From Muribaculum sp. An289 (GTDB lineage: Bacteria > Bacteroidota > Bacteroidia > Bacteroidales > UBA932): a stretch of 64,000 nt of DNA. The notes under the pieces were generated by a model, which was not told the DNA's origin, made no database searches, and was given only the letters and a program-made list of their open reading frames with translations. The position numbers and the translations under genes are program-made. The stretch is taken from positions 1 through 64,000 of the forward strand of contig NZ_NFIV01000003.1 in NCBI RefSeq assembly GCF_002159555.1, in the 5' to 3' direction. Of this stretch, positions 53,281 through 62,163 are shown piece by piece (positions within the stretch are counted from its first letter, which is position 1; each line of letters opens with the position of its first letter).

Positions 53281-54363
53281 ATGAAATATATTAAATTGTT
53301 TTTATTATTGGCAGCCGTAGGTTTGGTCTTTTCATGCCAGGAGACTACCAAGACATTCGAAGGGACTGCCAGTATAGGGTTCGATAGCGATACATCGTGG
53401 TTCTCTTTCCCGAGTACGTCGCATGATGTTAATTCTATTCCTATTACTTTTACCGGTTCTTCCAATTTGTGGCCGATTGAGGTAAAGGTAGAGGTAGTCA
53501 CCGACTATGACGGGGATGGATATCCAGCTGTTGAAAATGAGGACTTTCTCATAACTACGACTGATTTGATTTTCGGTGAACCGTCGGATTATGCAGATTC
53601 CGTTGCCGTAAATCCGAATTATTCTACTACAGTAACGAAGTATATCGAGTTCACATATCCTGATTCCGTACTGGTTAGCAGGGAGGAAATCCGTGTTAAG
53701 CTGAGGATTGTTTCTTATTCCCACAGTGATGAGATACAATTGTCCAAGGAGACCACAGTGGTTTCAACTGCTATCTCGGACATCGAGCGCTTGGTAGGCG
53801 TATATGAGATGACGGGTGAATTGTACACCATGAAGGTTGACGAGAGGGAAGTCCCGGGAGAGAATCCGGATGACGATCCTGTTATAATTCGTGATACTTC
53901 TTACGTGCAGACAGGTACGACTTCTTATCCTGTTACCATATCGATAAGCGAGGCCGGCTCATCTCTTATCGTAAGGGGACTCTTTAACGAGGAGTACGAT
54001 CCTGTAATGGATACAACTTCGCAGGCACGTCCTGATCAGGGCTTCGTTACACAGTTCCGTATAGATTTCGTTCAGAGTGATGACGCATACCGCGAACTTT
54101 ACCTTGATTTGGGATGGACAAATGGTCTTGACGATATGACAAGGAATTATACCTGCTGTCTGGAAGTCGTTTCTCCGGATAACAAGTTTGTCGACGGTCC
54201 GGTATCGGCATTCTACGATTCGTCTTATTCCCGTATCGTTTTCGGTCCGGAAGTCACTGATAATTTCTTGACCCTGTACTATTATGCAGATTCCGAGAAT
54301 ATAGCAAGGCCATATAAGGAGACTTGCTTCCTGAAGAATGCAAAATTGCAGAGAGCGGAATAA
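53281..54363 (+). CDS. SusE/F-position surface lipoprotein, family not recognised
   Basis: The 360 aa product has a lipoprotein signal (LVFSC, Cys about residue 19) and is all-beta in appearance, with Ig-like strands in the first half (SIPITFTGSSNLWPIEVKVEVV) and a second beta domain from about 175 (RLVGVYEMTGELYT). Position right after SusD is that of SusE/SusF-type ligand-binding proteins. I cannot assign a family. It is 44 nt from SusD and followed by a terminator. Confidence 0.7.
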   Translation: MKYIKLFLLLAAVGLVFSCQETTKTFEGTASIGFDSDTSWFSFPSTSHDVNSIPITFTGSSNLWPIEVKVEVVTDYDGDGYPAVENEDFLITTTDLIFGEPSDYADSVAVNPNYSTTVTKYIEFTYPDSVLVSREEIRVKLRIVSYSHSDEIQLSKETTVVSTAISDIERLVGVYEMTGELYTMKVDEREVPGENPDDDPVIIRDTSYVQTGTTSYPVTISISEAGSSLIVRGLFNEEYDPVMDTTSQARPDQGFVTQFRIDFVQSDDAYRELYLDLGWTNGLDDMTRNYTCCLEVVSPDNKFVDGPVSAFYDSSYSRIVFGPEVTDNFLTLYYYADSENIARPYKETCFLKNAKLQRAE

Positions 54364-54384
54364 AAAGAATTTATAATCATAGTG

Positions 54385-54419
54385 AAAGGGGTGGGAAGTA
54401 TATCTTTCCGCCCCTTTTA
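54385..54419 (+). terminator. Terminator after the SusC-SusD-lipoprotein operon
   Basis: AAAGGGGTGGGAA (from 54385) pairs with TTTCCGCCCCTTT (to about 54417), followed by a short T/A-rich tail. Confidence 0.75.
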
Positions 54420-54463
54420 TTAAAAAAAAACTGGCAGAGTGTTGTTTGTTTGATTTTAATTCT

Positions 54464-54471
54464 TAACTTTG
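54464..54471 (+). promoter_or_regulatory. Candidate -7 element for the BACON lipoprotein gene
   Basis: TAACTTTG matches TAnnTTTG. GTTG at 54441-54444 lies exactly 19 nt upstream (three of four to TTTG). It follows the terminator of the SusC operon, so this gene has its own transcript. Confidence 0.55.
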
Positions 54472-54537
54472 CCTTGTTTTATGAATAGTAGCGAATGATT
54501 CATAAATATTATAGTACAGTTATTAATTAAATTTATT

Positions 54538-54543
54538 AGGAGG
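54538..54543 (+). promoter_or_regulatory. Strong Shine-Dalgarno AGGAGG before the BACON gene
   Basis: AGGAGG ends 8 nt before the ATG at 54552. Most genes in this window have A/T-rich, SD-free start regions, so this is exceptional. Confidence 0.6.
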
Positions 54544-54551
54544 TTTTTTAA

Positions 54552-56213
54552 ATGAAAAAACTTTATTTGATTTTGGCGGCACTTGTCGGCTTGGCTTTTG
54601 TCTCTTGTCAAAAGTCTGTCGATATTACTGTGGATCCGTCGACTCTCGAGTTCACAGCCGAGGGTGGTGAAGGTACTTTCATGGTAAATGGTGCAGTAGG
54701 TGGTGGTATAACTGCCGAATCCAGCAATCCGGAGTGGTGTACTACTGAAATTTCAGGTACAAGGGTTACTGTAAAGGTTTTGCCTACAGGCAGTGAGGAA
54801 TCCCGTACAGCGACGATAACTGTTGGCTATAGGAGTGCCACTCGTACAGTCACAGTGACACAGTCGGCTTTGTCTGTTGACTTTTCCGGTTTGAAGACAG
54901 AAGTAACTGCTTCTTACGCAGGCGGTAATGTATCTCTCGGTACGGTCGTTGCAAATGCGAAGGTAAATGTTGAAATACCTAGTGAAGTAACCTGGATCAA
55001 TACTCCTACCGTGTCTGAAAGCGGTGAGGTTACAGTCAAAGTAGAGGCGAATATGGAAAGTGAGGAACGTAACTGTGTTCTTGGCGTTTCTGTTGCCGGT
55101 TCCGAACCTAAGCAGGTTAATTTGACACAGGAAGGAGTTAACTTTGCCTTGAAAATCGCGATGGAAGAAGGTGAAGCTTCATGGGGTAACGAAAAGAACG
55201 TGGATGTTCTCTTGACAAGAATCGGTGATGTGGCTGATTACAGATTCCTCGTATTGGAAGATGGCAACTACACAGATGAGCAGATAATCAGCGCATTGTT
55301 GCAGGAAGGCAATGCCTATACAAGTGAGAATACGTCCCATGGTGAAAATGGAGCTCCTGATACGTTGACATTCTCCCTTCCAGGCGGTCTTACCTATGTA
55401 GCTTTCGCTATTCCTTTCGACTCTGAAAACAACAGGGGTGATTTGGTTGATGCATCTATTTCTTTGAATGAGAACAGCCCAGGTGCAAGGTATAACAACT
55501 GGATTGGTGACTGGGAATTGGTACACAGGGCTTATAATGAAGAATACACTGTTATTTCAGGCATCAAGGATACGATTTCAATCGCTGCCAATGAGCAGGG
55601 TTACACTTACTACATCTTAGGATATGAAGGCGTATTCCTTGGTAGCTCAGAAGACGAATCAGCAAAATCTCCGATGGCTATGGACGGTGCATTCAACTCA
55701 TCGACCGACGAAATCGCTTTCATGGGCGGTCGGCTTGAACCGGGTGTCCTCCTTACTTACCAGGATGGTAGGCAAGAAAACGGATATGCTATTCCAATCA
55801 TGTTGTCTGATGACCCTACTCCTGACGGACAGTTCAGTGCTTATTTCTTGGATGCTGAAATAGCTATTATGACTGCGGCATGGAAAGACGGTGCAACCGA
55901 TATCTTCATTTCTCCAGTAGGTCTGAATACTCAGGAACAGGGTGCAAACTTTGTGGGCCCTGGTATAATTCTCTATCTGATGAGTGAAGATATGACAACT
56001 CAGCTGGGAACTCTGTCAGCCGGAACCGATTGGTGGTTGTTCGACTTTGAAATGACAAAGATTTCTGATACGCCATCATTAGGTGTTGCAATGAATGTCG
56101 CTGCTACAACTAAATACGGTGCTTCCGACAAGACTTCTGTAGGCGCTCCTAAGTTCTACACAGAGGCTAACCTCAATGCATCCAACGAAATCAAGTCGAT
56201 AAAGGCAAGATAA
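54552..56213 (+). CDS. BACON-domain lipoprotein
   Basis: The 553 aa product has a lipoprotein signal (AFVSC, Cys about residue 19) and two BACON-like beta-sandwich domains (about 22-112 and 113-200; for example VDPSTLEFTAEGGEGTFMVNG and RTVTVTQSA). A large C-terminal region (about 205-553) has DTLTFSLPGGLTYVAFAIPFD and NWIGDWELVHRAYNEEYT. BACON domains bind glycans or mucins or serve as spacers. It follows the SusC operon but has its own promoter and terminator. The codon use suggests high expression. Confidence 0.85.
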   Translation: MKKLYLILAALVGLAFVSCQKSVDITVDPSTLEFTAEGGEGTFMVNGAVGGGITAESSNPEWCTTEISGTRVTVKVLPTGSEESRTATITVGYRSATRTVTVTQSALSVDFSGLKTEVTASYAGGNVSLGTVVANAKVNVEIPSEVTWINTPTVSESGEVTVKVEANMESEERNCVLGVSVAGSEPKQVNLTQEGVNFALKIAMEEGEASWGNEKNVDVLLTRIGDVADYRFLVLEDGNYTDEQIISALLQEGNAYTSENTSHGENGAPDTLTFSLPGGLTYVAFAIPFDSENNRGDLVDASISLNENSPGARYNNWIGDWELVHRAYNEEYTVISGIKDTISIAANEQGYTYYILGYEGVFLGSSEDESAKSPMAMDGAFNSSTDEIAFMGGRLEPGVLLTYQDGRQENGYAIPIMLSDDPTPDGQFSAYFLDAEIAIMTAAWKDGATDIFISPVGLNTQEQGANFVGPGIILYLMSEDMTTQLGTLSAGTDWWLFDFEMTKISDTPSLGVAMNVAATTKYGASDKTSVGAPKFYTEANLNASNEIKSIKAR

Positions 56214-56237
56214 TTTGTTGATACGTACGATTTAATC

Positions 56238-56267
56238 GAAGCCGCCTGACAGGGCGGCTTCTTTTTT
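56238..56267 (+). terminator. Terminator after the BACON gene
   Basis: GAAGCCGCC (56238-56246) and GGCGGCTTC (56253-56261) form a perfect 9-bp stem followed by six T. Confidence 0.9.
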
Positions 56268-56306
56268 ATTTTATGGCCTGCGGGGTGGTTTTTGTCTTAA
56301 ATTTTG

Positions 56307-56314
56307 TATTTTTG
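56307..56314 (+). promoter_or_regulatory. Candidate -7 element for purA
   Basis: TATTTTTG, 21 nt before the purA ATG. No TTTG at 19 nt spacing. Confidence 0.4.
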
Positions 56315-56335
56315 TAGGTCATAATATGTTTTTCT

Positions 56336-57595
56336 ATGAAAGCTGATGTTATTTTAGGATTGCAGTGGGGCGACGAAGGCAAGGGAAAGATTGTGGATTT
56401 GCTTGCTTCGCGTTATCCTGTCGTGGCCCGTTTCCAGGGAGGGCCGAATGCGGGACATTCTATACATTTCGGTGGTAAAAGCTATGTGCTCAGGTCGATT
56501 CCTTCGGGGATTTTCAGAGAAGGGGCGCTTAATATCATAGGTAACGGGGTTGTGCTCGATCCTATAACTTTCCGTCAGGAATGCGAGGCTTTGATTGCGG
56601 ATGGCGTTCCGGTGAAGGACAGGATTTATATTTCGAGGAAGGCACATCTGATCCTTCCTACCCACAGGATACTTGATGCGGCCTCGGAAGCTGCCAAGGG
56701 CAAGGCAAAAATAGGTTCTACGCTCAAGGGCATAGGCCCGGCATATATGGACAAGACAGGTAGGAACGGCATGCGTGTCGGGGACACTGAGGCTGCGGAT
56801 TTCATGGACAGGCTTTCAGTGCTGAGGCAGCGGCATTTCTCCGTCCTGCGCCAGTATGACTATGAATATGACCCCGATGCGGATTTGAAAGAGTGGCTTT
56901 CTGCCGTGGAGTATATGAGGGGCTTCAAGTTCATAGACAGCGAATATTTTGCAAATGAAGTGCTTGCTTCCGGAAAGGCAATGCTTTGCGAGGGGGCCCA
57001 GGGGACGATGCTCGACATAGATTTCGGCTCGTATCCGTTCGTGACCTCTTCGTCTACCGTTTGTGCAGGTGCCTGCATAGGCCTCGGATTGCCGCCTCAT
57101 AGTATAGGCGAAGTATACGGAATCTTCAAGGCATATTGTACCAGGGTCGGCAGCGGACCTTTCCCTACGGAACTGTTCGATGCCACCGGGGAAGAGATAA
57201 GGAAGAAGGGTTTTGAATTCGGGGCGGTGACGAAACGTCCGCGCCGTACAGGCTGGCTGGATTTGGTCGCCTTGAAGTATGCCGTCATGATAGACGGTGT
57301 TACGGCTTTGGCCATGATGAAATCGGACGTACTTGCTGGTTTCGACAAAGTGAAGGTCGCTGTGGCGTACAAGGTCGACGGGAAGACAGTTTCGCATGTA
57401 CCTTATGATACATACGCAGAAGTGGAACCCGTATATGAGGAGTTCGACGGTTGGGGAGACCTTACGGAAGCCCGTTCCTATGAAGAACTTCCGGTCTCGT
57501 TCAGAAAATATGTCGAGTTCATAGAGTCCCGGACGAATGTCCCTGTGAAGATTCTTTCAGTAGGGCCTGACAGAAGCCAGACAATCATCCGGTAG
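56336..57595 (+). CDS. purA: Adenylosuccinate synthetase
   Basis: The 419 aa product has the GTP-binding QWGDEGKGKIVD near 10-21, NAGHSIHF near 38-45, IGSTLKGIGPAY near 124-135, EGAQGTMLDIDFG and TKRPRRTGWLD. It joins IMP and aspartate with GTP in AMP synthesis. dxs begins 3 nt after its stop codon. Confidence 0.96.
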   Translation: MKADVILGLQWGDEGKGKIVDLLASRYPVVARFQGGPNAGHSIHFGGKSYVLRSIPSGIFREGALNIIGNGVVLDPITFRQECEALIADGVPVKDRIYISRKAHLILPTHRILDAASEAAKGKAKIGSTLKGIGPAYMDKTGRNGMRVGDTEAADFMDRLSVLRQRHFSVLRQYDYEYDPDADLKEWLSAVEYMRGFKFIDSEYFANEVLASGKAMLCEGAQGTMLDIDFGSYPFVTSSSTVCAGACIGLGLPPHSIGEVYGIFKAYCTRVGSGPFPTELFDATGEEIRKKGFEFGAVTKRPRRTGWLDLVALKYAVMIDGVTALAMMKSDVLAGFDKVKVAVAYKVDGKTVSHVPYDTYAEVEPVYEEFDGWGDLTEARSYEELPVSFRKYVEFIESRTNVPVKILSVGPDRSQTIIR

Positions 57596-57598
57596 TAA

Positions 57599-59479
57599 AT
57601 GTCTTTGCTTGAAAAAATAAATTCTCCGGAGGATCTCAGAAAATTGAAGGTCGAGGAGCTTCCTGTCCTGTGCAAGGAAATCAGGGAGTATCTTGTCGCG
57701 TGCTGTGCGGTTAATCCGGGGCATCTCGGGTCGAGTCTCGGCGCCGTTGAAATCGCCGTGGCTGTCCATTATGTATATGATACTCCTAAGGACAAGCTTA
57801 TCTGGGACGTGGGGCATCAGGCCTATGCGCATAAGTTATTGACCGGAAGGAGGGAGGCCTTTGTAAATAACCGGAAGCTGGGAGGTCTGAGCGGATTCCC
57901 GAAAATGTCCGAAAGCGTTTATGACTCTTTCGGTACGGGGCATTCGTCCACTTCGATTTCAGCCGCGCTGGGTTTTTCCCTGGCGGCCTCGATGAGGGGT
58001 ACGGGAGAAAAATGCGTGGCGGTAATCGGCGACGGGGCGATGACCGGAGGGCTTGCGTTCGAAGGTCTGAACAATGCCGGGGCATCCGATGCGGACCTGC
58101 TTGTCATACTCAACGACAACGGCATTTCCATAGACAGGAACAGCGGAGCCCTGAGCAATCATTTGCTGAAGATTACCACGAGCCAGACCTATAACCGCCT
58201 GAAGAAGAATGTCTGGGATATCGTGGGGGCGACTTCCCTGCGCCGTTCGATCCAGCGTTTTGTGAAGAACCTGCGGCACGCTTTCATCCAGACGCCTTCA
58301 GGACCGTTGTTTACTGCCTTGGGGTTCAGGTATTTCGGTCCGGTGGACGGCAATGATGTGATAAATCTTGTATCAGCGCTGAGGCGGTTGCGGAAGATGC
58401 ACGGGCCGAGGATTCTGCATGTTGTCACGAAGAAGGGCAAAGGTTATTCGGCCGCGGAAGAGGACCAGGTGACATGGCACGCGCCGGGGATGTTCGATCC
58501 TTTGACAGGCAAAAGGCTCGGAGGGAATTCGTCAGTAAGCAGGTATCAGGATGTTTTCGGCGAGACTCTTCTCGAACTGGCCAGGAAAGACAAGAGGATT
58601 GTGGGGATTACTCCGGCAATGGCTTCCGGATGCGGAATGAATCTCCTGATGAAGGAGATGCCCGAGAGATGTTTCGATACAGGTATAGCAGAGGGGCATG
58701 CAGTCACGTTTTCCGCCGGTCTTGCTGCCGCCGGGATGCTTCCGTTCTGCAACATATATTCTTCATTCGCACAAAGGGCTTACGACAACATAGTCCATGA
58801 CGTAGTCCTCCAGAATCTCAAGGTCGTTTTCTGTTTCGACAGAAGCGGCATCGTCGGGGAGGACGGCTCTACCCATCACGGGATGCTTGACATAGTTTCA
58901 CTACGCTCTCTGCCGGGAATCACCATCTGCTCTCCGATGAACGAGGCCGAACTGCGCGACATGATGTATGCGGCGGCCTTCCAGCCATGGGGCCCTACTA
59001 TTATAAGGTATCCCCGTGGCAAAGGTGAAGGTATTCCATGGAGGTCGATGCCGATGGAAGATATTGTGAGAGGAAAGGCCGTGAAAATCAGTGACGGCGA
59101 TTCGATAGCCGTGCTCTCTTTGGGGCCGTTGGGCAATAGGGCGGTGGAAGCCATCGGAAAATACGTGTCCGAAGGCGGCGGGGCCGTCCTGCATTACAAT
59201 ATGCGTTTTGCCGCCCCGTTGGATACGGAGGCAGTCAGGCATGCGGCGAAATCCGCGGATGTAATCATAACGGTCGAGGACGGCAACGTGGAAGGAGGGC
59301 TTTACGGAGCCGTATCGGAATACATTGCATCGGAAGGCTATGGTGTCAAGGTCGTGCCTCTCGGCGTGAAGGGGGCGTTTATCCCGCAAGGGACTCAGGC
59401 TGAGCTGTACAGGCTGTGCGGCAATGATTCGGACGGTATCTATGAATGTCTGGTGTCCCATAAAAAAACGAAAAAATAA
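57599..59479 (+). CDS. dxs: 1-deoxy-D-xylulose-5-phosphate synthase
   Basis: The 626 aa transketolase-family enzyme shows GHLGSSLGAVEIAVAVHYV near 40, the thiamine-diphosphate motif GDGAMTGGLAFEGLNNAG near 143-160 with NDNGISID, and DRSGIVGEDGSTHHG near 415. It makes DXP from pyruvate and glyceraldehyde 3-phosphate for isoprenoids (used by UppS) and vitamin B6 (used by PdxJ). It follows purA after 3 nt. Confidence 0.95.
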   Translation: MSLLEKINSPEDLRKLKVEELPVLCKEIREYLVACCAVNPGHLGSSLGAVEIAVAVHYVYDTPKDKLIWDVGHQAYAHKLLTGRREAFVNNRKLGGLSGFPKMSESVYDSFGTGHSSTSISAALGFSLAASMRGTGEKCVAVIGDGAMTGGLAFEGLNNAGASDADLLVILNDNGISIDRNSGALSNHLLKITTSQTYNRLKKNVWDIVGATSLRRSIQRFVKNLRHAFIQTPSGPLFTALGFRYFGPVDGNDVINLVSALRRLRKMHGPRILHVVTKKGKGYSAAEEDQVTWHAPGMFDPLTGKRLGGNSSVSRYQDVFGETLLELARKDKRIVGITPAMASGCGMNLLMKEMPERCFDTGIAEGHAVTFSAGLAAAGMLPFCNIYSSFAQRAYDNIVHDVVLQNLKVVFCFDRSGIVGEDGSTHHGMLDIVSLRSLPGITICSPMNEAELRDMMYAAAFQPWGPTIIRYPRGKGEGIPWRSMPMEDIVRGKAVKISDGDSIAVLSLGPLGNRAVEAIGKYVSEGGGAVLHYNMRFAAPLDTEAVRHAAKSADVIITVEDGNVEGGLYGAVSEYIASEGYGVKVVPLGVKGAFIPQGTQAELYRLCGNDSDGIYECLVSHKKTKK

Positions 59480-59489
59480 TTATAATAAT

Positions 59490-59520
59490 TTTGCAATTAT
59501 AAAAATTAGTTTTACCTTTG
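59490..59520 (+). promoter_or_regulatory. Promoter of the tRNA-tuf translation cluster
   Basis: TTTG at 59490-59493 and TACCTTTG at 59513-59520, spaced exactly 19 nt, 50 nt before the first tRNA. Confidence 0.8.
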
Positions 59521-59570
59521 CAATCCCATTTGGGGAGAAGGCCATAAGAGTGGCATATTTTTGAAATTTT

Positions 59571-59644
59571 GCCGGTGTAGCTCAGTTGGCCAGAGCAGCT
59601 GATTTGTAATCAGCTGGTCGGGGGTTCGAATCCCTCCACCGGCT
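59571..59644 (+). tRNA. tRNA-Thr (anticodon TGT)
   Basis: The acceptor GCCGGTG pairs with CACCGGC. The anticodon loop in CTGATTTGTAATCAG reads TGT. The discriminator is T and CCA is encoded (59645-59647). First tRNA of the Thr-Tyr-Gly-Thr cluster. Confidence 0.95.
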
Positions 59645-59670
59645 CCAAATGTTTGATTTTTTGAAAGATT

Positions 59671-59753
59671 GGGGAGATACCAAAGTGGCCAACTGGGGCA
59701 GACTGTAAATCTGCTGGCGTATGCCTTCGTAAGTTCGAATCTTGCTCTCCCCA
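59671..59753 (+). tRNA. tRNA-Tyr (anticodon GTA)
   Basis: The acceptor GGGGAGA pairs with TCTCCCC (59746-59752). The anticodon stem-loop GCAGACTGTAAATCTGC gives GTA. It has the long variable arm of class II tRNAs (GGCGTATGCC region), 83 nt in all. Confidence 0.95.
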
Positions 59754-59769
59754 CTTTTTTTTGTGTAAC

Positions 59770-59842
59770 GCGGAAGTAGCTCAGTCGGTAGAGCATCAGC
59801 CTTCCAAGCTGAGGGTCGCGGGTTCGAATCTCGTCTTCCGCT
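59770..59842 (+). tRNA. tRNA-Gly (anticodon TCC)
   Basis: The acceptor GCGGAAG pairs with CTTCCGC (59835-59841). The anticodon loop in CAGCCTTCCAAGCTG reads TCC. The T stem uses two G-U pairs. Confidence 0.95.
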
Positions 59843-59859
59843 CTAAATAAAAAAAAAAG

Positions 59860-59931
59860 GCCAGTGTAGCTCAGGGGTAGAGCGCTTCCTTGGTAAGGAA
59901 GAGGTCATGAGTTCAAATCTCATCACCGGCT
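59860..59931 (+). tRNA. tRNA-Thr (anticodon GGT)
   Basis: The anticodon loop in TTCCTTGGTAAGGAA reads GGT. The acceptor GCCAGTG pairs with CACCGGC except for an A-C mismatch at the fourth pair. It completes, with the TGT and CGT isoacceptors also in this window, a full set of threonine tRNAs. Confidence 0.93.
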
Positions 59932-59981
59932 CTATATTGCTTTTACGTATGCATATTTACTCAATAAAACAATAGAAAATT

Positions 59982-61169
59982 ATGGCAAAAGAGACATTTA
60001 AAAGAGACAAACCGCATGTCAACATCGGTACCATCGGACACGTTGACCACGGTAAGACAACATTGACGGCTGCCATCACGACTGTATTGGCACGTCAGGG
60101 CCTTTCAGAGGTTCGTTCTTTCGATTCAATCGATAACGCTCCAGAGGAAAAAGAGCGTGGTATTACCATTAACACCGCTCACGTAGAATATCAGACAGCA
60201 AAACGTCACTATGCGCATGTGGACTGCCCGGGCCACGCCGACTATGTCAAGAACATGGTTACAGGTGCAGCTCAGATGGACGGTGCTATCCTTGTCGTTG
60301 CAGCTACCGACGGTCCTATGCCTCAGACCCGCGAGCACATCCTTCTCGCCCGTCAGGTGAACGTGCCTAAGATTGTCGTTTTCCTTAACAAATGCGACCT
60401 CGTGGATGATGAAGAAATGCTTGAACTCGTTGAAATGGAAGTTCGCGATCTTCTTTCATTCTATGATTTCGATGGCGAGAACGCTCCGGTTATCCGCGGT
60501 TCCGCTCTCGGCGCACTCAACGGCGACCCTGCTTACGAAGCAAAGGTTATGGAACTTATGGATGCTGTGGATGAATACATTCCGCTCCCTCCTCGTGACA
60601 ACGAGAAACCGTTCCTTATGCCTATAGAGGACATCTTCTCCATCACCGGTCGTGGTACCGTGGCTACCGGTCGTATCGAAACCGGTATCGTTCGTACTGG
60701 TGACGAGGTTCAGATCGTAGGTCTTGGCGAAGAGCCTAAGAAATCTGTCGTTACAGGTGTCGAGATGTTCCGTAAGATACTTGACGAAGGTGAAGCCGGC
60801 GACAACGTAGGTCTTCTTCTCCGTGGTATCGACAAGAAGGAAATCAAGAGGGGACAGGTTATCGCTCATCCGGGCACCATTACTCCTCACACCCGCTTCC
60901 AGGCTGAGATTTATGTCCTGAAGAAAGAAGAGGGTGGACGTCATACTCCATTCCACAACAAATACCGTCCTCAGTTCTTCATCCGTACTCTGGACATCAC
61001 CGGTGAGATTACTCTTCCGGAAGGAGTGGATATGGTTATGCCGGGCGATAACGTAACTATCACTGTTACCCTTATCTACCCAGTGGCTATCAACGAAGGT
61101 CTCCGTTTCGCTATCCGCGAAGGTGGACGTACGGTTGGTGCAGGCCAGGTTACCAAGATTCTTGAGTAA
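59982..61169 (+). CDS. tuf: Translation elongation factor Tu
   Basis: The 395 aa GTPase has [10 protein letters not shown] near 19-28, the switch region [25 protein letters not shown] and NKCDLVDDE. It delivers aminoacyl-tRNA to the ribosome. Strong codon bias (CGT, GGT, CTT, GTT) marks very high expression. It lies between the tRNA-Thr/Tyr/Gly/Thr cluster and tRNA-Trp, the usual arrangement in Bacteroidetes. Confidence 0.98.
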   Translation: MAKETFKRDKPHVNIGTIGHVDHGKTTLTAAITTVLARQGLSEVRSFDSIDNAPEEKERGITINTAHVEYQTAKRHYAHVDCPGHADYVKNMVTGAAQMDGAILVVAATDGPMPQTREHILLARQVNVPKIVVFLNKCDLVDDEEMLELVEMEVRDLLSFYDFDGENAPVIRGSALGALNGDPAYEAKVMELMDAVDEYIPLPPRDNEKPFLMPIEDIFSITGRGTVATGRIETGIVRTGDEVQIVGLGEEPKKSVVTGVEMFRKILDEGEAGDNVGLLLRGIDKKEIKRGQVIAHPGTITPHTRFQAEIYVLKKEEGGRHTPFHNKYRPQFFIRTLDITGEITLPEGVDMVMPGDNVTITVTLIYPVAINEGLRFAIREGGRTVGAGQVTKILE

Positions 61170-61183
61170 TTTTGCATACACTG

Positions 61184-61215
61184 ATTTGAGGGAGGTTCAT
61201 AGTAGCCTCTCTCAA
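61184..61215 (+). other. Stable hairpin between tuf and tRNA-Trp
   Basis: ATTTGAGGGAGG (61184-61195) pairs with CCTCTCTCAAAT (61204-61215, one G-U). It has no T run, so it may be an RNA processing or 3'-end stability site rather than a full terminator. Confidence 0.6.
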
Positions 61216-61227
61216 ATTTAAATTAGT

Positions 61228-61300
61228 ACAGGGACATAGTTCAAGGGTAGAATAGTGGTCTCCAAAACCATTGATGGGCGTTCGAATCGCTCTGTCCCTG
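61228..61300 (+). tRNA. tRNA-Trp (anticodon CCA)
   Basis: The acceptor AGGGACA pairs with TGTCCCT (61293-61299). The anticodon loop in TGGTCTCCAAAACCA reads CCA. The discriminator is G. It lies between tuf and secE, the normal place. Confidence 0.95.
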
Positions 61301-61386
61301 CAAGAATATGCCTTAGGTTACGCTGAGGCCATGTTTAACAGGCAATTTCATCCGCTTCCAATTGGGATTGCCAATCAAATGTTGAA

Positions 61387-61575
61387 ATGAGTAAGTTTAC
61401 AAACTATTTTAAAGAGTCTTACAAGGAGTTGACCCAGAAAGTCACATGGCCTACATGGCAGAAGCTACAGAGTTCGGCCATCGTGGTGATGGTGGCATCC
61501 GTAATCTTCGCAGTGGTGATATTCTTGATGGATTATGCCTTCCAGAATATTCTTACTGCCATTTACTCGTTGTAA
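61387..61575 (+). CDS. secE: Preprotein translocase subunit SecE
   Basis: The 62 aa product has the SecE signature YFKESYKELTQKVTWPTWQK and one membrane segment at about 31-54. It is the single-TM form of SecE, part of the SecYEG channel. It is followed after 22 nt by nusG. Confidence 0.93.
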   Translation: MSKFTNYFKESYKELTQKVTWPTWQKLQSSAIVVMVASVIFAVVIFLMDYAFQNILTAIYSL

Positions 61576-61597
61576 CAATTAATTTTCCTTTAGCCTT

Positions 61598-62155
61598 ATG
61601 AGCGAGAGTACGAAGAAATGGTATGTGGTGAGAACGGCAGGCGGAAAGGAGAAGAAGGCCAAGGAATATCTTGAAAAAGAGATTCAGCGCAGAGGCCTTC
61701 AGGACATGGTTCCACAGGTGCTGATTCCGACCGAGAAGGTTTACACGATGCGTAACGGCAAGCGTGTTGCGACGGAACGGATGTTTTATCCGGGTTATAT
61801 TTTGGTTGAATGCCACATGACCGGTGAAATACAGCACATGATACGTAACGAGATTCCTAATGTCGCCGGTTTCCTTACGGAAGGCAAGGGCAAGGACAAA
61901 GAGCCGATGCCTCTCCGCGAATCGGAGGTAAACAGGATACTCGGACGTGTCGATGAGGTTTCAGAGTCCGACATAGAAACCGTCACTACGTTCGATATCG
62001 GTGAAGCCGTTAAGATAATCGACGGTCCTTTCAGCGGTTTCAACGCTACCGTGGATGAGATTCACGCAGACAGAAGGAAACTTAAGGTAATGGTAATGAT
62101 TTTCGGACGTAAGACCTTGATAGAGTTGAACTTTTCTCAAGTCACAAAAGAATAG
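61598..62155 (+). CDS. nusG: Transcription termination/antitermination factor NusG
   Basis: The 185 aa product has the NGN domain (about 5-110, [31 protein letters not shown]) and a C-terminal KOW domain (about 130-185, [21 protein letters not shown]). It couples RNA polymerase to Rho or the ribosome. Confidence 0.96.
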   Translation: MSESTKKWYVVRTAGGKEKKAKEYLEKEIQRRGLQDMVPQVLIPTEKVYTMRNGKRVATERMFYPGYILVECHMTGEIQHMIRNEIPNVAGFLTEGKGKDKEPMPLRESEVNRILGRVDEVSESDIETVTTFDIGEAVKIIDGPFSGFNATVDEIHADRRKLKVMVMIFGRKTLIELNFSQVTKE

Positions 62156-62163
62156 TTTTTGTT

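Noticed and set aside
61167-61174. TAATTTTG promoter-like match overlapping the tuf stop codon
   Set aside because: No TTTG at 19 nt spacing and the hairpin at 61184-61215 would follow at once. Probably chance in A/T-rich sequence.
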